From: Micromonospora sp. DSM 45708
GTDB lineage: Bacteria; Actinomycetota; Actinomycetes; Mycobacteriales; Micromonosporaceae
Assembly: GCF_039566955.1 (NCBI RefSeq)
Contig: NZ_CP154796.1
Span: 3,720,001-3,784,000 of the forward strand
Length of the DNA: 64,000 bases
Direction: 5' to 3'
Shown: one piece after another, positions 54,033 through 63,305 of the stretch
Layout: every line of letters begins with the position of its first letter
How positions within the stretch are numbered: position 1 is the stretch's first letter
The notes under the pieces: model-generated
What the model was told of the DNA's origin: nothing
Databases searched by the model: none
Seen by the model: the letters and a program-made list of their open reading frames with translations, nothing else
Position numbers and translations under genes: made by a program

Positions 54033-55061
54033 GTGACCGGCACCATGCCCGCGTACGCGTTCCATGCCGCCGACGTCCGGGGGACGCTCACCCGCCGGCC
54101 GACGCCGACCGTCACCAACCCCGACGACGTGCTCGTCAGGGTCACGATGACCGGCATCTGCGGCACCGACCGTGCCATCCTGTTGGGCGAGGCGGAGGCG
54201 GCCCCGGGGGTCGTGCTCGGCCACGAGGCCGTCGGGCGGGTCGCGGCGGTCGGCGCGGCGGTGCGCGGCCTGCGCGGCGGGGCCCGCGTGGTGGTGAACC
54301 CCACCTATTACTGCACCGCGTGCCGGATGTGCCGGCGTGGACGCATGGCGCTGTGCCGCGCCAAGGAGGGCCGCGAGATCGGCGTCGACCGCGACGGCAC
54401 CATGGCGCGGTACGCGGTCGTGCCGGAGCGCTTCGTCCATCCGATCCCGGACGGGCTGCCGGACCGGCGGGCCGCACTGGTCGAGCCGTTGGCCTGCGTG
54501 CTGAACAACCTTCGCTGCGCGGCACCCCGTTGGGACGACGACATCCTGGTCCTCGGCGGCGGCCCGATCGGCGCGCTCTGCGCGCTGGTCCTGGCCTTCC
54601 GGGGCTTCCGGGTCCGGCTGACCGAACCGGATCAACGCCGGGCCGCGCTGGTACGGGAGGCGCTGCCCCGGTCGGTCGACGTCACCGCCGTCCCCGACCT
54701 CGCCCGGCCGCCGGATCTGGTCGTGGACAGCGTCGGCACCATGCCCGGAGTCGGGGTCGAGCTGGTGGAGGACGGCGCCACCGTCCTGGTGATGGGCGAG
54801 CGTCTGGGCAGCGTCGCCGACATCTCCCTGCACCGGCTCGCGACCGGCGCGATCCGGGTGGTCGGCGCCGGCCCGTACGCGCCCGCCGATTTCGAGTCAG
54901 CGTTGGACCTCGCTGCGGACCTGCCGCTGGAGTCCCTGGTCAGTCACGAGATCCCGCTGCACCACGCCGACAAGGCCATGGCCATGCTCGGCGTCCCGGA
55001 CCCGCTCGACGGGTACGCCGCGCTCAAGATTCTGCTCACCGTCCCGGCGACCGACGGATGA
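54033..55061 (+). CDS. Zinc-dependent alcohol dehydrogenase, sorbitol/threonine type
   Basis: 342 residues from the GTG at 54033, set by AAGGAG at 54021-54026. Catalytic zinc: Cys in GICGTDR (about residue 40) and His/Glu in GHEAVGR (about 62). Structural zinc: four Cys in YYCTACRMCRRGRMALC (about 90-106). Rossmann motif VLGGGPIGAL (about 170). Cyclitol dehydrogenases such as AcbL fall in this family, so oxidation of a cyclitol hydroxyl to a ketone before the neighbouring aminotransferase is a reasonable role. Overlaps the GH35-like gene by ATGA. Confidence 0.92.
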   Translation: MTGTMPAYAFHAADVRGTLTRRPTPTVTNPDDVLVRVTMTGICGTDRAILLGEAEAAPGVVLGHEAVGRVAAVGAAVRGLRGGARVVVNPTYYCTACRMCRRGRMALCRAKEGREIGVDRDGTMARYAVVPERFVHPIPDGLPDRRAALVEPLACVLNNLRCAAPRWDDDILVLGGGPIGALCALVLAFRGFRVRLTEPDQRRAALVREALPRSVDVTAVPDLARPPDLVVDSVGTMPGVGVELVEDGATVLVMGERLGSVADISLHRLATGAIRVVGAGPYAPADFESALDLAADLPLESLVSHEIPLHHADKAMAMLGVPDPLDGYAALKILLTVPATDG

Positions 55062-57055
55062 GCCCCGTGATCCGGGCCGGCGTGGTGGTCGTCGACGACC
55101 GGCCGGACCTGCTGCTGACCGGCGACTATCCGTACTACCGCGATCCGGCCGGGCGGTGGGCGGCCAAGCTGTCCGCGATGCGGGCGGCCGGACTCACCAC
55201 GATCAGCTTCTACGTTCCGTGGCGGCACCACGAACTGGAGCCGGGCCGTTTCGCGTTCACCGGGCCGGGCAACCGGGACCTGCTCGGGTTCCTCGGCCTG
55301 GTGCAGGCCGCCGGCTTGTGGGCGATGCCGAAGCCCGGACCGTACGTGCACGCCGAGCTCCCCCTCGGTGGACTGCCCGATCGTGTCGGGCCAGCCGGGG
55401 GCACCGGCCGGACCGCCGCGCTCTGCGCCACCGGCGAACCGCTGTCCGCGCAGGGCTATCCGCTGCCGTCACCCCATGACCCGGTCTTCCGGGAGGACGC
55501 CGGGCAGTGGCTGCGCGCGGTCGGTGACGTGCTGCGTCCCCTGATCCATCCGCACGGGCCGGTGGTGGCGGTGCAGGTGGGCAACGAGGGCTGGTTCGGC
55601 GAGACGGCGCTGGCGGCCTCCGCCCTGGACTACTCGGCGCCCGGCGTGGCGGCGTTCACCCGACGGCATCCCGGCCGTCGACCGCCGCGCCCGGGCGCGG
55701 GCGGCGGGTACGCCGCATGGGCGGCCTGGCTCAACGAGTCGCTGGCGGACGGGCTGGACGACATCGGCGCGCACCTCGACCTGGACGTGCCGCTGCTGAT
55801 GAACGCCGCACCGCCGGCGGAGGCGCGATCGCCGGGCCTGGACGCCTGGCTGAGCCGCAGCGGCCCGGCGACGCCCCGCACGGTCCACTACGGATTCACC
55901 AACTGGACCGGCGACCTCGCCGACGACGACGAGTTGACCCGGTACGTGCTGGCCGTCAAGCGCGCTCCCGGGCCGGCGATGGAGGAGAACTGGTCGTTGC
56001 CCTGGGTCAGCCCCGCCTGCGCCGCGGCATGTGTACCGATCTACCGCTCGCTGCTCGGCCTCGCCTGCGGCGCCACCGGCATCAGCGTCTACACCGGCTG
56101 CGCCACGGCCGGATGGGACGAGCACCTCACGATGGACGCGGCACATCGACGGACGGTCGCCGGTGACCCGGCGCTTCTCGATCCGCCGTACGGCGACGCG
56201 GCGCCGATCGGCGTGGACGGGTCGCCCGGTCCGGGCCTGGACGCGTTGCGCGAGTTCACCGGATTCCTGCGGGCGGCGGGACCGGCCCTGGCGGCGAGCC
56301 GGCCGGAGGTCGACGTCGTCCTCCTCGTCCGGCCCGAGCAGGCCGCGCTCACCTCGTGGGGGGTCGACACGGAACCGCCCGCGGACCGGACGATCGCGCC
56401 GTTCGTGCGGCACTGCCTGCGGTACGGGGTGCCGTTCTCGATCGCCTACCGCGAGGCGGAGGACGACGACCGGCGCCGCCCGTTGGTCACCACCTCCGGA
56501 CCGCTCATGCCGGCCGGGCTCCAGGAACTCCTGGTGACGCACGCCCGTGCGGGACGGCCGTTGTTGGTGCTGGGTGAGCTGCCGACGGCCGACGAGCGAG
56601 GCGGGCGCTGCACCCGCCTGGCCGACGCCGTCCGCGCGGGCCTGCCGATCACCGTCGCCGCGGACGCCCGTACCGCGCTGGCCGCCTGGCCCCCCACGGC
56701 ACCACGGGCCGACCGGACCGGCGACGGCGTCCTCCAGTTGCGCCGCATCGGCCCCGCCGGTGACGTGTTCGTCTTTCTCTTCCACCCGCCGGTTCCCGGT
56801 GCCGGCGCCGACCCGGCGCCGGTGACGACGACGATCATGGGCGAGACGCTGCGTACCACGCTGATGCCGGGCGGCTGTGCGGTCGTCCACTGCCGCGACG
56901 GAGAGTTGGCCGGCGCCTATCTCAAGGGTCACCACGAGTTACTGGGCCTCACCATCCGGGCCGACATCACTTTCGGTGATGATCGGATTGCCGGTCATCG
57001 AGCCGGTGACCTCTCGGCGCATCGGCATCCCTCAAGATCAGCATTTCGAATCTAG
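55058..57055 (+). CDS. GH35-like glycoside hydrolase (beta-galactosidase family), intracellular
   Basis: 665 residues. The TIM barrel start TGDYPYYRDPAGRWAAKL, MPKPGPYVHAELPLGGLP (about residue 91) and AVQVGNEGWFGE (about 170, acid/base Glu) follow GH35/GH42-type enzymes, and MEENWSLPW (about 308) may give the nucleophile Glu. No signal peptide. It ends the operon with 49897-55061. The TTA codon at 56939-56941 is near the C-terminus. A hydrolase here could cut a protecting sugar or process an intermediate, or be a non-hydrolysing relative; not known. Confidence 0.8.
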   Translation: MSPVIRAGVVVVDDRPDLLLTGDYPYYRDPAGRWAAKLSAMRAAGLTTISFYVPWRHHELEPGRFAFTGPGNRDLLGFLGLVQAAGLWAMPKPGPYVHAELPLGGLPDRVGPAGGTGRTAALCATGEPLSAQGYPLPSPHDPVFREDAGQWLRAVGDVLRPLIHPHGPVVAVQVGNEGWFGETALAASALDYSAPGVAAFTRRHPGRRPPRPGAGGGYAAWAAWLNESLADGLDDIGAHLDLDVPLLMNAAPPAEARSPGLDAWLSRSGPATPRTVHYGFTNWTGDLADDDELTRYVLAVKRAPGPAMEENWSLPWVSPACAAACVPIYRSLLGLACGATGISVYTGCATAGWDEHLTMDAAHRRTVAGDPALLDPPYGDAAPIGVDGSPGPGLDALREFTGFLRAAGPALAASRPEVDVVLLVRPEQAALTSWGVDTEPPADRTIAPFVRHCLRYGVPFSIAYREAEDDDRRRPLVTTSGPLMPAGLQELLVTHARAGRPLLVLGELPTADERGGRCTRLADAVRAGLPITVAADARTALAAWPPTAPRADRTGDGVLQLRRIGPAGDVFVFLFHPPVPGAGADPAPVTTTIMGETLRTTLMPGGCAVVHCRDGELAGAYLKGHHELLGLTIRADITFGDDRIAGHRAGDLSAHRHPSRSAFRI

Positions 57056-57309
57056 TTTCCGCACCAGAGCGCCCACCCGCCGACCACCGGCCCGTGCACC
57101 CCGGACGACATTCGCCGCGCCGCGCCCACCACCCACGCCACTTCAGTCATCGAGTACGCCTGTGGACACTCCTGCGCTTGGCACCACATGGAGAACGATC
57201 CATACCGCGCATTCCTGACAACGCCATGGCAAAGAAATCGGTGGGGTTGTAGAAATGCCACTGAAGCTCGGCCGCTTGATCGATCGAGACGACTGCGTTC
57301 CACGGGGGG

Positions 57310-58161
57310 ATGATTGTGGCTGTCAAATTTCGCACGGTGGAGGACATACCGCTCGATCGGCTGGAGATCAGCCCACGGCAGGCCCGCACCCGGGCCGTGG
57401 AGGAGGGCCTGGATGATCTCGTCGAGAACATAAGGGTCAACAACCAGCTCGAGCCGATCGTCGTCGCGCCGATCGACGGCAGGCCGGACCGTTACGAGAT
57501 CATCATCGGGCAACGCCGGTTCCTCGCCCACCAGCGACTCAACCGTCGGACGATCAGCGCCGCCATCCTGGAGCGAGCGGTCGACGAGATCTCCGCGAAG
57601 GTCCTGTCCCTCAGCGAGAATCTGATCCGGCGCGACATGAACCAGCTGGATCTCATCGACGTCTGCACCGCGCTCTACCACAAGTACGGCTCCATCAAGG
57701 CCGCGGCGGACGAGCTCGGACTGCCTTACCACCAGGTGCGGTCCTACGTGAAGTACGAGCGTTTGGACCCGGAACTGAAGACGCTCGTCGACCAGGGCCA
57801 GATCGACGTGAAGACCGCCCTGCGGGTGGAGGACGCGGTCAAGGACGTGGCCCGTGAGCGGGTGGACCTCAAGGCGATCGCCTCCCAGCTCGCCGGGCTG
57901 ACCCGGGCCGAGCAGATCCACCGGCTGCGATCGGTGAAGCAACTCAAGGGCAACAGCCGCACCGGCACCCATGCGATCGGCACGCCCTCGCGCGGCAGCG
58001 AGGGGGTCCGGCAGGTCGTCGTCACGCTGCCGGTGGCGGACCATCGACAGATGCGCGCCTGGGCACGCAACGAGGGCATGACCCAGGACCAGGCGGCAGC
58101 CCAGATCATCGGCGCGTTCCTGTCCCGGCAACGCAGCAGACCCGGAGTGGACTCCATCTAG
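57310..58161 (+). CDS. ParB-like DNA-binding protein (stand-alone)
   Basis: 283 residues from the ATG at 57310, but GGGGGG ends right before that codon; the GTG at 57316, six nt further, fits the ribosome site better (281 residues). ParB N-domain: PLDRLEISPRQARTR, then GQRRFLAHQRL (about residue 65) and SLSENLIRRDMNQLDLI (about 98), followed by an HTH (SIKAAADELGLPYHQVRSYV, about 125). No ParA nearby. Recently ParB-like proteins were found to use CTP at this box. It may act as a regulator of the cluster, as orphan ParB-like proteins sometimes do. Preceded by 254 nt with no recognised element. Confidence 0.85.
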   Translation: MIVAVKFRTVEDIPLDRLEISPRQARTRAVEEGLDDLVENIRVNNQLEPIVVAPIDGRPDRYEIIIGQRRFLAHQRLNRRTISAAILERAVDEISAKVLSLSENLIRRDMNQLDLIDVCTALYHKYGSIKAAADELGLPYHQVRSYVKYERLDPELKTLVDQGQIDVKTALRVEDAVKDVARERVDLKAIASQLAGLTRAEQIHRLRSVKQLKGNSRTGTHAIGTPSRGSEGVRQVVVTLPVADHRQMRAWARNEGMTQDQAAAQIIGAFLSRQRSRPGVDSI

Positions 58162-58202
58162 AACCACCCACCGATCGCCTCGGCGAGGAAGGCCAGGGAC
58201 AG

Positions 58203-58874
58203 GTGCACCTACCGAATCGTCACGTCGTCACATACGCGGTTCCCGAAGCGGATGCCGGCCCCGCGGCGATGTCCGCGACCTCGATCCTGGAGAACAGCCC
58301 GTCCGACGACTTCGGCTTCGTCATGCTCGATCTCGGGCTGCGCCCGGAGACCAGGCGGCGCCTCACGGCGTTGATCGGGCGCAGCCGCCTGACATTCCTC
58401 GAACCCGCCGACGAGGCGGCCCCCGCGCCCGGCACGGTGGACGCACCCCTTCGGATCTCCGCGATGCTGGCGGGGGCACACGACCGCGTCATCCATCTGG
58501 ACTGCGACACCCTCGTGGTCGGCGACCTGTCGCCGCTCTCCTCGATCGACCTGGAAGACTTCCCGGTGGCCGGCACGCCGCGCCTCACCGAACCGGGCTC
58601 GGACGGCCCGCCGGCCCTGGATCCCGGCGTGCTGGTCATCGACACCAGGAGGTTCGTCGAGGAACGGTCCGGGCGCCGCGACCCGCTTCCGCCGCGCTGG
58701 AAGCGGCTCGGCTCCGAGTGGCGCTTCCCCGTCCTCGGTCGACTGCACCAGGAATGGACCGGGCCGCTGCCGGTCGTCCACCACTTCGACGCCCCGCACG
58801 ATCTCGTCCACATGCGGGTGATGTACGACGAGTACCGCCGGCAGTGCATCGCGGCCGGCGGTCCCACGTTCTGA
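58203..58874 (+). CDS. Short GT8-like glycosyltransferase (second of three)
   Basis: 223 residues. The DxD motif is HLDCDTLVVGD (about residue 97) and PGVLVIDTRRF (about 138) corresponds to the N-G-LLLID strand, but the usual Asn-Ser/Ala is missing. VVHHFDAPHDLVHM stands where HFGG-KPW is expected, so the third metal His may be present but the Lys/Trp is not. About 60 residues shorter than its neighbours. It is divergent from its paralogue at 58906 and may be reduced or acting as a partner. GTG start at 58203. Confidence 0.75.
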   Translation: MHLPNRHVVTYAVPEADAGPAAMSATSILENSPSDDFGFVMLDLGLRPETRRRLTALIGRSRLTFLEPADEAAPAPGTVDAPLRISAMLAGAHDRVIHLDCDTLVVGDLSPLSSIDLEDFPVAGTPRLTEPGSDGPPALDPGVLVIDTRRFVEERSGRRDPLPPRWKRLGSEWRFPVLGRLHQEWTGPLPVVHHFDAPHDLVHMRVMYDEYRRQCIAAGGPTF

Positions 58875-58905
58875 CCATTCCGGCACGGCGCGAGGAGAAC
58901 CCGCG

Positions 58906-59757
58906 GTGGAGACATTCGACAACGTGGCCCTGGTCTGGGCGACGGACGACAACTACGCCTTGCCGGCAGCCGTCTCCGGCCGGTCGCTGCTGGCGAACCT
59001 CCCGGACACCGTGCGGCCCACCATGTACGTCCTGGACCTCGGCATCTCCCCACGATCCCGGGACCTCATCGCCGCATCGTGGTCGTCGGCCGCCAGCGTC
59101 GAGTTCCTCCCGCTGGACGAGGCGCTCCTGCGGGATCTGCCCTCCACCCGGTGCGAGAACCGGGAGTTCGCGCCGACGGTGTTCGCGTACCTGCTCGTTC
59201 CCGGCATGCTGAGCGGGCGGCATCGGCGGATGCTCTATCTGGACGCGGACACGCTGGTGGTCGGTGACGCCCGGCCGCTGGCCGATCTGCCACTCGGCGA
59301 GCACGCCTTCGGGGCGGTGCACGACTGGGACTTCGGGGCAGAGGCGCAGGTCTTCGGCCAGCAGCACGCCGGGCGGCAGTTGAACGCGGGGGTCCTGGCC
59401 ATCGACGTGGAGCGCTGGGAGGCGCTCGACGCCACGCGGCGCGTCTTCGACTTCGCCCGCGGGCGCACCGACCTCATGCTGCCCGACCAGGACTCACTCA
59501 ACGTCGCGCTCGGCGGGCACTGGCAGGAGTTGAGCTACGAATGGAACTTCCAGGTCGCGCGGACGGTGGTCCGTGAGCACCGGGGACCGCTGCCGCGGAT
59601 CCTGCACTACGGCGGGGCCCGCAAGCCCTGGCTCGGTCGCTCCGCCCTCCCCCACTTCTTCCGGCTCTACCAGGGGTACGCGCGCATGACCGCTTTCGAC
59701 ACCACCGCCATGCCGGCGCGCGCCTATCCCGGCTGGTGGGAGGACGACGGCAGGTGA
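58906..59757 (+). CDS. GT8-family glycosyltransferase (third of three)
   Basis: 283 residues. VWATDDNYALPAAV, DxD in YLDADTLVVGD (about residue 110), LNAGVLAIDVERW (about 163), LPDQDSLN and HYGGARKPW near the C-terminus are all intact. It is clearly a close homologue of the enzyme at 37465. GTG at 58906 with CGAGGAG. It is 31 nt after the shorter GT8 gene, so the two are probably co-expressed. Confidence 0.9.
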   Translation: METFDNVALVWATDDNYALPAAVSGRSLLANLPDTVRPTMYVLDLGISPRSRDLIAASWSSAASVEFLPLDEALLRDLPSTRCENREFAPTVFAYLLVPGMLSGRHRRMLYLDADTLVVGDARPLADLPLGEHAFGAVHDWDFGAEAQVFGQQHAGRQLNAGVLAIDVERWEALDATRRVFDFARGRTDLMLPDQDSLNVALGGHWQELSYEWNFQVARTVVREHRGPLPRILHYGGARKPWLGRSALPHFFRLYQGYARMTAFDTTAMPARAYPGWWEDDGR

Positions 59758-59883
59758 GCCGCGCCGGCGGATTCCGTTTTTCACACCTCGGCATTTCCGG
59801 GAAAACATTTGTCGGAATGCGCTTTCGCAAATCAGGATGGTAGCGTCGAGAATCCAATGGACATCACTATCCGGGGAGCTGAC

Positions 59884-61413
59884 GTGAGCCATTGCCAAGG
59901 TGCCTGCGAATGCGGAGCGGTTGCCACGAATCTTGCCGAGCACGGCGTCGAACACTGCTTCGCGGTGCCGGGCGCACCGATCACCCATGTGGCGGAAACC
60001 GCCGCGGAACTGCTCTCCGGCTTCGAATGGTCGGTCAACGAAAAAGTCGCCGTGGAAAACGCGCTGGGGTTGTCCTTCATCGGGCGGCGAAGCGCAGTCA
60101 TGTGCAAACAGAACGGCCTCAACGTGGCTTTCGACGCGCTGCTGAACGCGGCGGTGCACTCGATCGGCGCGGCCCTCGTGCTGATCGTGGCCGACGATCT
60201 CGACTGCTCCCGTTCCACCGCCATGCAGGACAGCCGCGACCTCGCGGAGATCCTGCGGATCCCACTGATCGAACCGACCCTCGACGGGGACCTGGCGCAC
60301 TGCATCAGCACCGCCGTCCGCCTCTCCGAGGCCGAATCCGTACCGGTCGTCCTGCGGTTGACCGGCACCGTGCCGACCGGTGCCGGCGGCGGCCCCGAGG
60401 CGGTCGGCGACACCGTCTCCGGCGAGCGGCCGAGGCTCGACCCGGCGGTCGCCCAGCGGCTCACCAAACTGGGCCGGGTCCAACACCGCCGCCTGCGCCG
60501 GCACTCCACCGGCTCACCCGTGCCGGGCGCCGAGCCGATGCTCGCCTGCGCGGACACGCACGAGGTGGGATTGATCTACTTCGGCCACTCGGCGGTAGCG
60601 GCGCCGGACGGCGCGTGCCGGCTGACGTTACGCCGACTCGACGGTGACCGGGACGAGAAGGAGATCGCCCGTTTCGTCGAGGAACACGCCCGGATCGTCG
60701 TCCTCGAGAGCCCACTGCCGCACGTGGAGCGACGCATCCGCGAACAGGTCCCCGGCGGCCACCAGGCCATCGGGCGGATCAGCGGGCACCTGCCGCCGGA
60801 GGGACCGATCGGCGCTGACGCGATCAGCCGCGCGCTCGCCGAGGGTCCCGCCGACTGGCGGCACGTCCAGGCCAAGACCTCCGGTGACTCCACCTACCCG
60901 CCGTTCCATCCGGCGTTCGCGGCGATCGCCGATCTCCGCCGGGCAGGAGTCTTCGTCGCGACCGACGTCGGATCGTCGGTCAACCTCTGTTACGCGCCGT
61001 ACGAGGCGTCGGACGCGGCGGTGTGCCTCGGCTCGGCGGTCTCGGTGGCCGGCGGCGCGGCCCGCGGCGATGCGCCCGCCGTAGCGGTCATCGGCGACTA
61101 CGCCCTGCTGCACACCGGGTTGCAGAGCCTGCTCGACGTGGCGGTGCGGCGCATTCCGGTGGTTGTCGTGGTCCTGGTCAACGGCACCCAGGACAAGACC
61201 GGCGGTCAGCCCCTGGCCCCCAGCGCGGACCGCCCGGACACCGCGGACGCGCTGATCGACCGCCTGGTCCGGGCGGTGGGTCCGGACCTGCCGGTGGACC
61301 GGCTGGACTGCTCGGCGACCACGGCGACCGCCGCTGTCGCGCAGCTGAACTCCCGCCTCGCGGATGCTCCCGGCGTGGTGCTGGTCCGGGAGTCCGCGCC
61401 CGCTCCCGCCTGA
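59884..61413 (+). CDS. TPP-dependent enzyme, indolepyruvate-ferredoxin-oxidoreductase-like without ferredoxin domain
   Basis: 509 residues from the GTG at 59884 (GGGGAG five nt before); an ATG at 59857 would add nine. Residues 1 to about 170 are a pyrimidine-binding domain (FAVPGAPITHVAETAAEL, WSVNEKVAVENALG, MCKQNGLNVAFDALL) like IorA; residues about 330-500 are the TPP-binding domain (GDYALLHTG, VLVNGTQDKTGG). The C-terminal 4Fe-4S domain of IorA is absent and no beta-subunit gene is seen, so it is more likely a decarboxylase or ligase. One TTA codon (60628-60630). Role in the cluster unknown. Confidence 0.75.
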   Translation: MSHCQGACECGAVATNLAEHGVEHCFAVPGAPITHVAETAAELLSGFEWSVNEKVAVENALGLSFIGRRSAVMCKQNGLNVAFDALLNAAVHSIGAALVLIVADDLDCSRSTAMQDSRDLAEILRIPLIEPTLDGDLAHCISTAVRLSEAESVPVVLRLTGTVPTGAGGGPEAVGDTVSGERPRLDPAVAQRLTKLGRVQHRRLRRHSTGSPVPGAEPMLACADTHEVGLIYFGHSAVAAPDGACRLTLRRLDGDRDEKEIARFVEEHARIVVLESPLPHVERRIREQVPGGHQAIGRISGHLPPEGPIGADAISRALAEGPADWRHVQAKTSGDSTYPPFHPAFAAIADLRRAGVFVATDVGSSVNLCYAPYEASDAAVCLGSAVSVAGGAARGDAPAVAVIGDYALLHTGLQSLLDVAVRRIPVVVVVLVNGTQDKTGGQPLAPSADRPDTADALIDRLVRAVGPDLPVDRLDCSATTATAAVAQLNSRLADAPGVVLVRESAPAPA

Positions 61414-61514
61414 GCACCACCGCCACGGGCGACGAGCTGCCGGTCGTGGCCCGGATCCCGATGCGGGCGGCCGGGTCACGCCCACCAGGTGCCCGGCGGC
61501 TCCGTCGCGACGGC

Positions 61515-62354
61515 CTACGGTTTGCGGGCCAGCAGTCCGACGAAGGTGTGGTAGGTGTCGGTCTGCTTCAGCGCGGGCGTGCCCGGATCGGGACGCCACT
61601 CGGCCAACGGCACCAGCCCCGGCTCCAGCAGCGTCAGCCCGTCGACGAAGGAGAGGATCTCCTCGTCGGTACGCCAGCGGCCGGTGCCGAGCGACTCGTT
61701 GAACACCCGCTCGACCTCGCGGGCCTTCCGGGAACCGTCCGGGTCCCGCTCACCCGGGTCACGGAAGTGCGAGACCGCCACGTAACTGCCCGACGGCAAC
61801 GCGTCGATCAACTCCGCCGACACCGCTCCCGGCTGCTCGTCGTCGCCCAGGTGGTGCAGGATCGCGAAGAGCAACAGCCCGATCGGCCGGTCGAAGTCGA
61901 GGAACCGACGGACGTCCGGGTCGTCGAGGATCTCCTGCGGCCGGCGGATGTCGGCCTGGATCACCGTCGCGGTGCCCTCCGCGGCGAGCAGGGCCCGCCC
62001 GTGCGTCAACACGATCGGGTCGTTGTCCACGTACACCACCCGGGCGGTCGGGTTGTGCTCGGTGGCGACCTCGTGCACGTTGCCCTGGGTGGGCAGCCCG
62101 GACCCGATGTCGAGGAACTGGTCGATGCCGGCCTCGGTGACGAGGAAACGGATCACCCGGCGCAGGAACGCCCGGTTCGCCTGCCCGGCGGCCGGCCCGT
62201 CCGGCGTGATCCGCAGAGCGTGCTCGGCGACCTTCCGGTCGACCTCGAAGTTGTCCTTACCGCCCAGGAAGTAGTCGTAGACCCGGGCCACGCTGGGAAC
62301 GGTGAGGTCGATTCCGGGGGGTGCGGCCTTGTCGCGCGTCAACGGCTTCTCCAT
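61515..62354 (-). CDS. DUF574-type SAM-dependent methyltransferase
   Basis: 279 residues. VPSVARVYDYFLGGKDNFEVDR (its first half is the family signature, residues 18-40), FLDIGSGLPTQGNVHE (about 88), VVYVDNDPIV and LLLFAILHHL are the typical Rossmann methyltransferase parts of this actinobacterial family. Substrates are not known. Opposite strand to the TPP gene (convergent). Probably outside the cluster proper. Confidence 0.88.
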   Translation of the reverse strand: MEKPLTRDKAAPPGIDLTVPSVARVYDYFLGGKDNFEVDRKVAEHALRITPDGPAAGQANRAFLRRVIRFLVTEAGIDQFLDIGSGLPTQGNVHEVATEHNPTARVVYVDNDPIVLTHGRALLAAEGTATVIQADIRRPQEILDDPDVRRFLDFDRPIGLLLFAILHHLGDDEQPGAVSAELIDALPSGSYVAVSHFRDPGERDPDGSRKAREVERVFNESLGTGRWRTDEEILSFVDGLTLLEPGLVPLAEWRPDPGTPALKQTDTYHTFVGLLARKP

Positions 62355-62654
62355 CCGATCCTGATCAGCACACCGGTCCGTGGGCGGTTGCCCGGGAGTC
62401 TAGCGACCGGACGATGTGGACCGTCGCCCCCGCTGGTACCGCTCCCAGCGGATCGGCCCGGCGACCAGGAAGCACGTCGAACGGCGACGCCCGGCGTGTC
62501 GGGCATCGGCAGACCGCCCTCCGTCGTCCAGATGAGCCGCGACGATGTCCGGGCCGAGAGCGATGACGACGGGGTGGATCGCGGCCGAGGGTCATCGGCA
62601 GCGCCATGCGCTCGTCACGAGGGAAGCGGAGTGGTCCCCGCGCTCGACACCCCG

Positions 62655-62890
62655 AGGGCACGGTGGACGTGACCGAGGCCGGTGTGGGCGCGGGCGTGCT
62701 CCTGATGCGCGCCGATGTCGACAGCGATCGGGTGGGCCGCGGTGTGGTGGCGGATGTCGAGCGACCGTTGGTGGTGGTCGGTGAGCTGGCCCAGGCGGGT
62801 GTGCGGCGTACCGAGGCTGTTCAGCGTCCAGGCCTCACCCGTGCGGTTGCCGAGCTGGCGGTACAGGGCCAGCGCCTGCTCCAGGTGGGA
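62655..62890 (-). pseudogene. Relic of TPR repeats from an AfsR-like or similar regulator
   Basis: Translation gives LEQALALYRQLGNRTGEAW, then LGTPHTRLGQL and HQRSLDIRH, and ARAHTGLGHVHRALG, which are the TPR repeats found at the C-terminus of AfsR-type regulators. The repeat frames are shortened and joined wrongly (for example LGQLTDHHQ skips most of a repeat), and no start or DNA-binding part is found. A deletion relic, not a gene. Confidence 0.5.
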
Positions 62891-62983
62891 CGGGGACCCG
62901 GACCTGGCCGGCCCCGCCGGTCGCCGCTCGGAGGTGCTGGTGTCGTCGGCTGAGGTGGCGCCACACCCCAGCCACCGGTCCGG

Positions 62984-63305
62984 GTGGACTGCGCGGCGAC
63001 CGCGCTGACCCGGCTCCTCGACCGGCGGGCCACGTCGTCCACCGGTAGCTACTGGCGGCGGGTGGTCGAGGGAGCGGCCGGGCCGGACGCGCCGTTGACG
63101 CTGGCGCCGGGGCGCAGCGGCCGGGTCACGGTGACCTTCACCCCCGACGGACCGGTCGGGCAACGGGTTGCCGGATCGCCGACGGTGACCGCGCTCTATG
63201 CGCATACCGGGGTTCGGCACGGAGGTGGCGGCGGTGCCCTACGCGTACACGCTGGGCGGCGCACGCCAGCGGCATGCCGTTCCGCAGCCGCCCCGCCGGC
63301 GCTGA
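62984..63305 (+). pseudogene. Relic of a secreted subtilisin-like peptidase C-terminus, frameshifted
   Basis: Frame 2 gives ATSSTGSYW followed by LTLAPGRSGRVTVTFTPDG, and after a frameshift near 63190-63210 frame 3 gives FGTEVAAVPYAYTLGG. Together they reproduce the typical end of actinobacterial S8-type secreted peptidases (SSTGD-W, LAPG-SGT-VTITPSG, AA-PY-YTVG). Only the end is left, and no catalytic domain is upstream. Confidence 0.5.

Noticed and set aside
57056..57309. Near-palindrome CTTGATCGATCGAG before the ParB-like gene as a parS site
   Set aside because: It is not a perfect palindrome and does not resemble the canonical parS; too weak to list.
62615..63220. 201-residue minus-strand ORF taken as a gene
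   Set aside because: Only the downstream half shows broken TPR repeats; the upstream half is antisense to the peptidase relic. Listed as a pseudogene instead.
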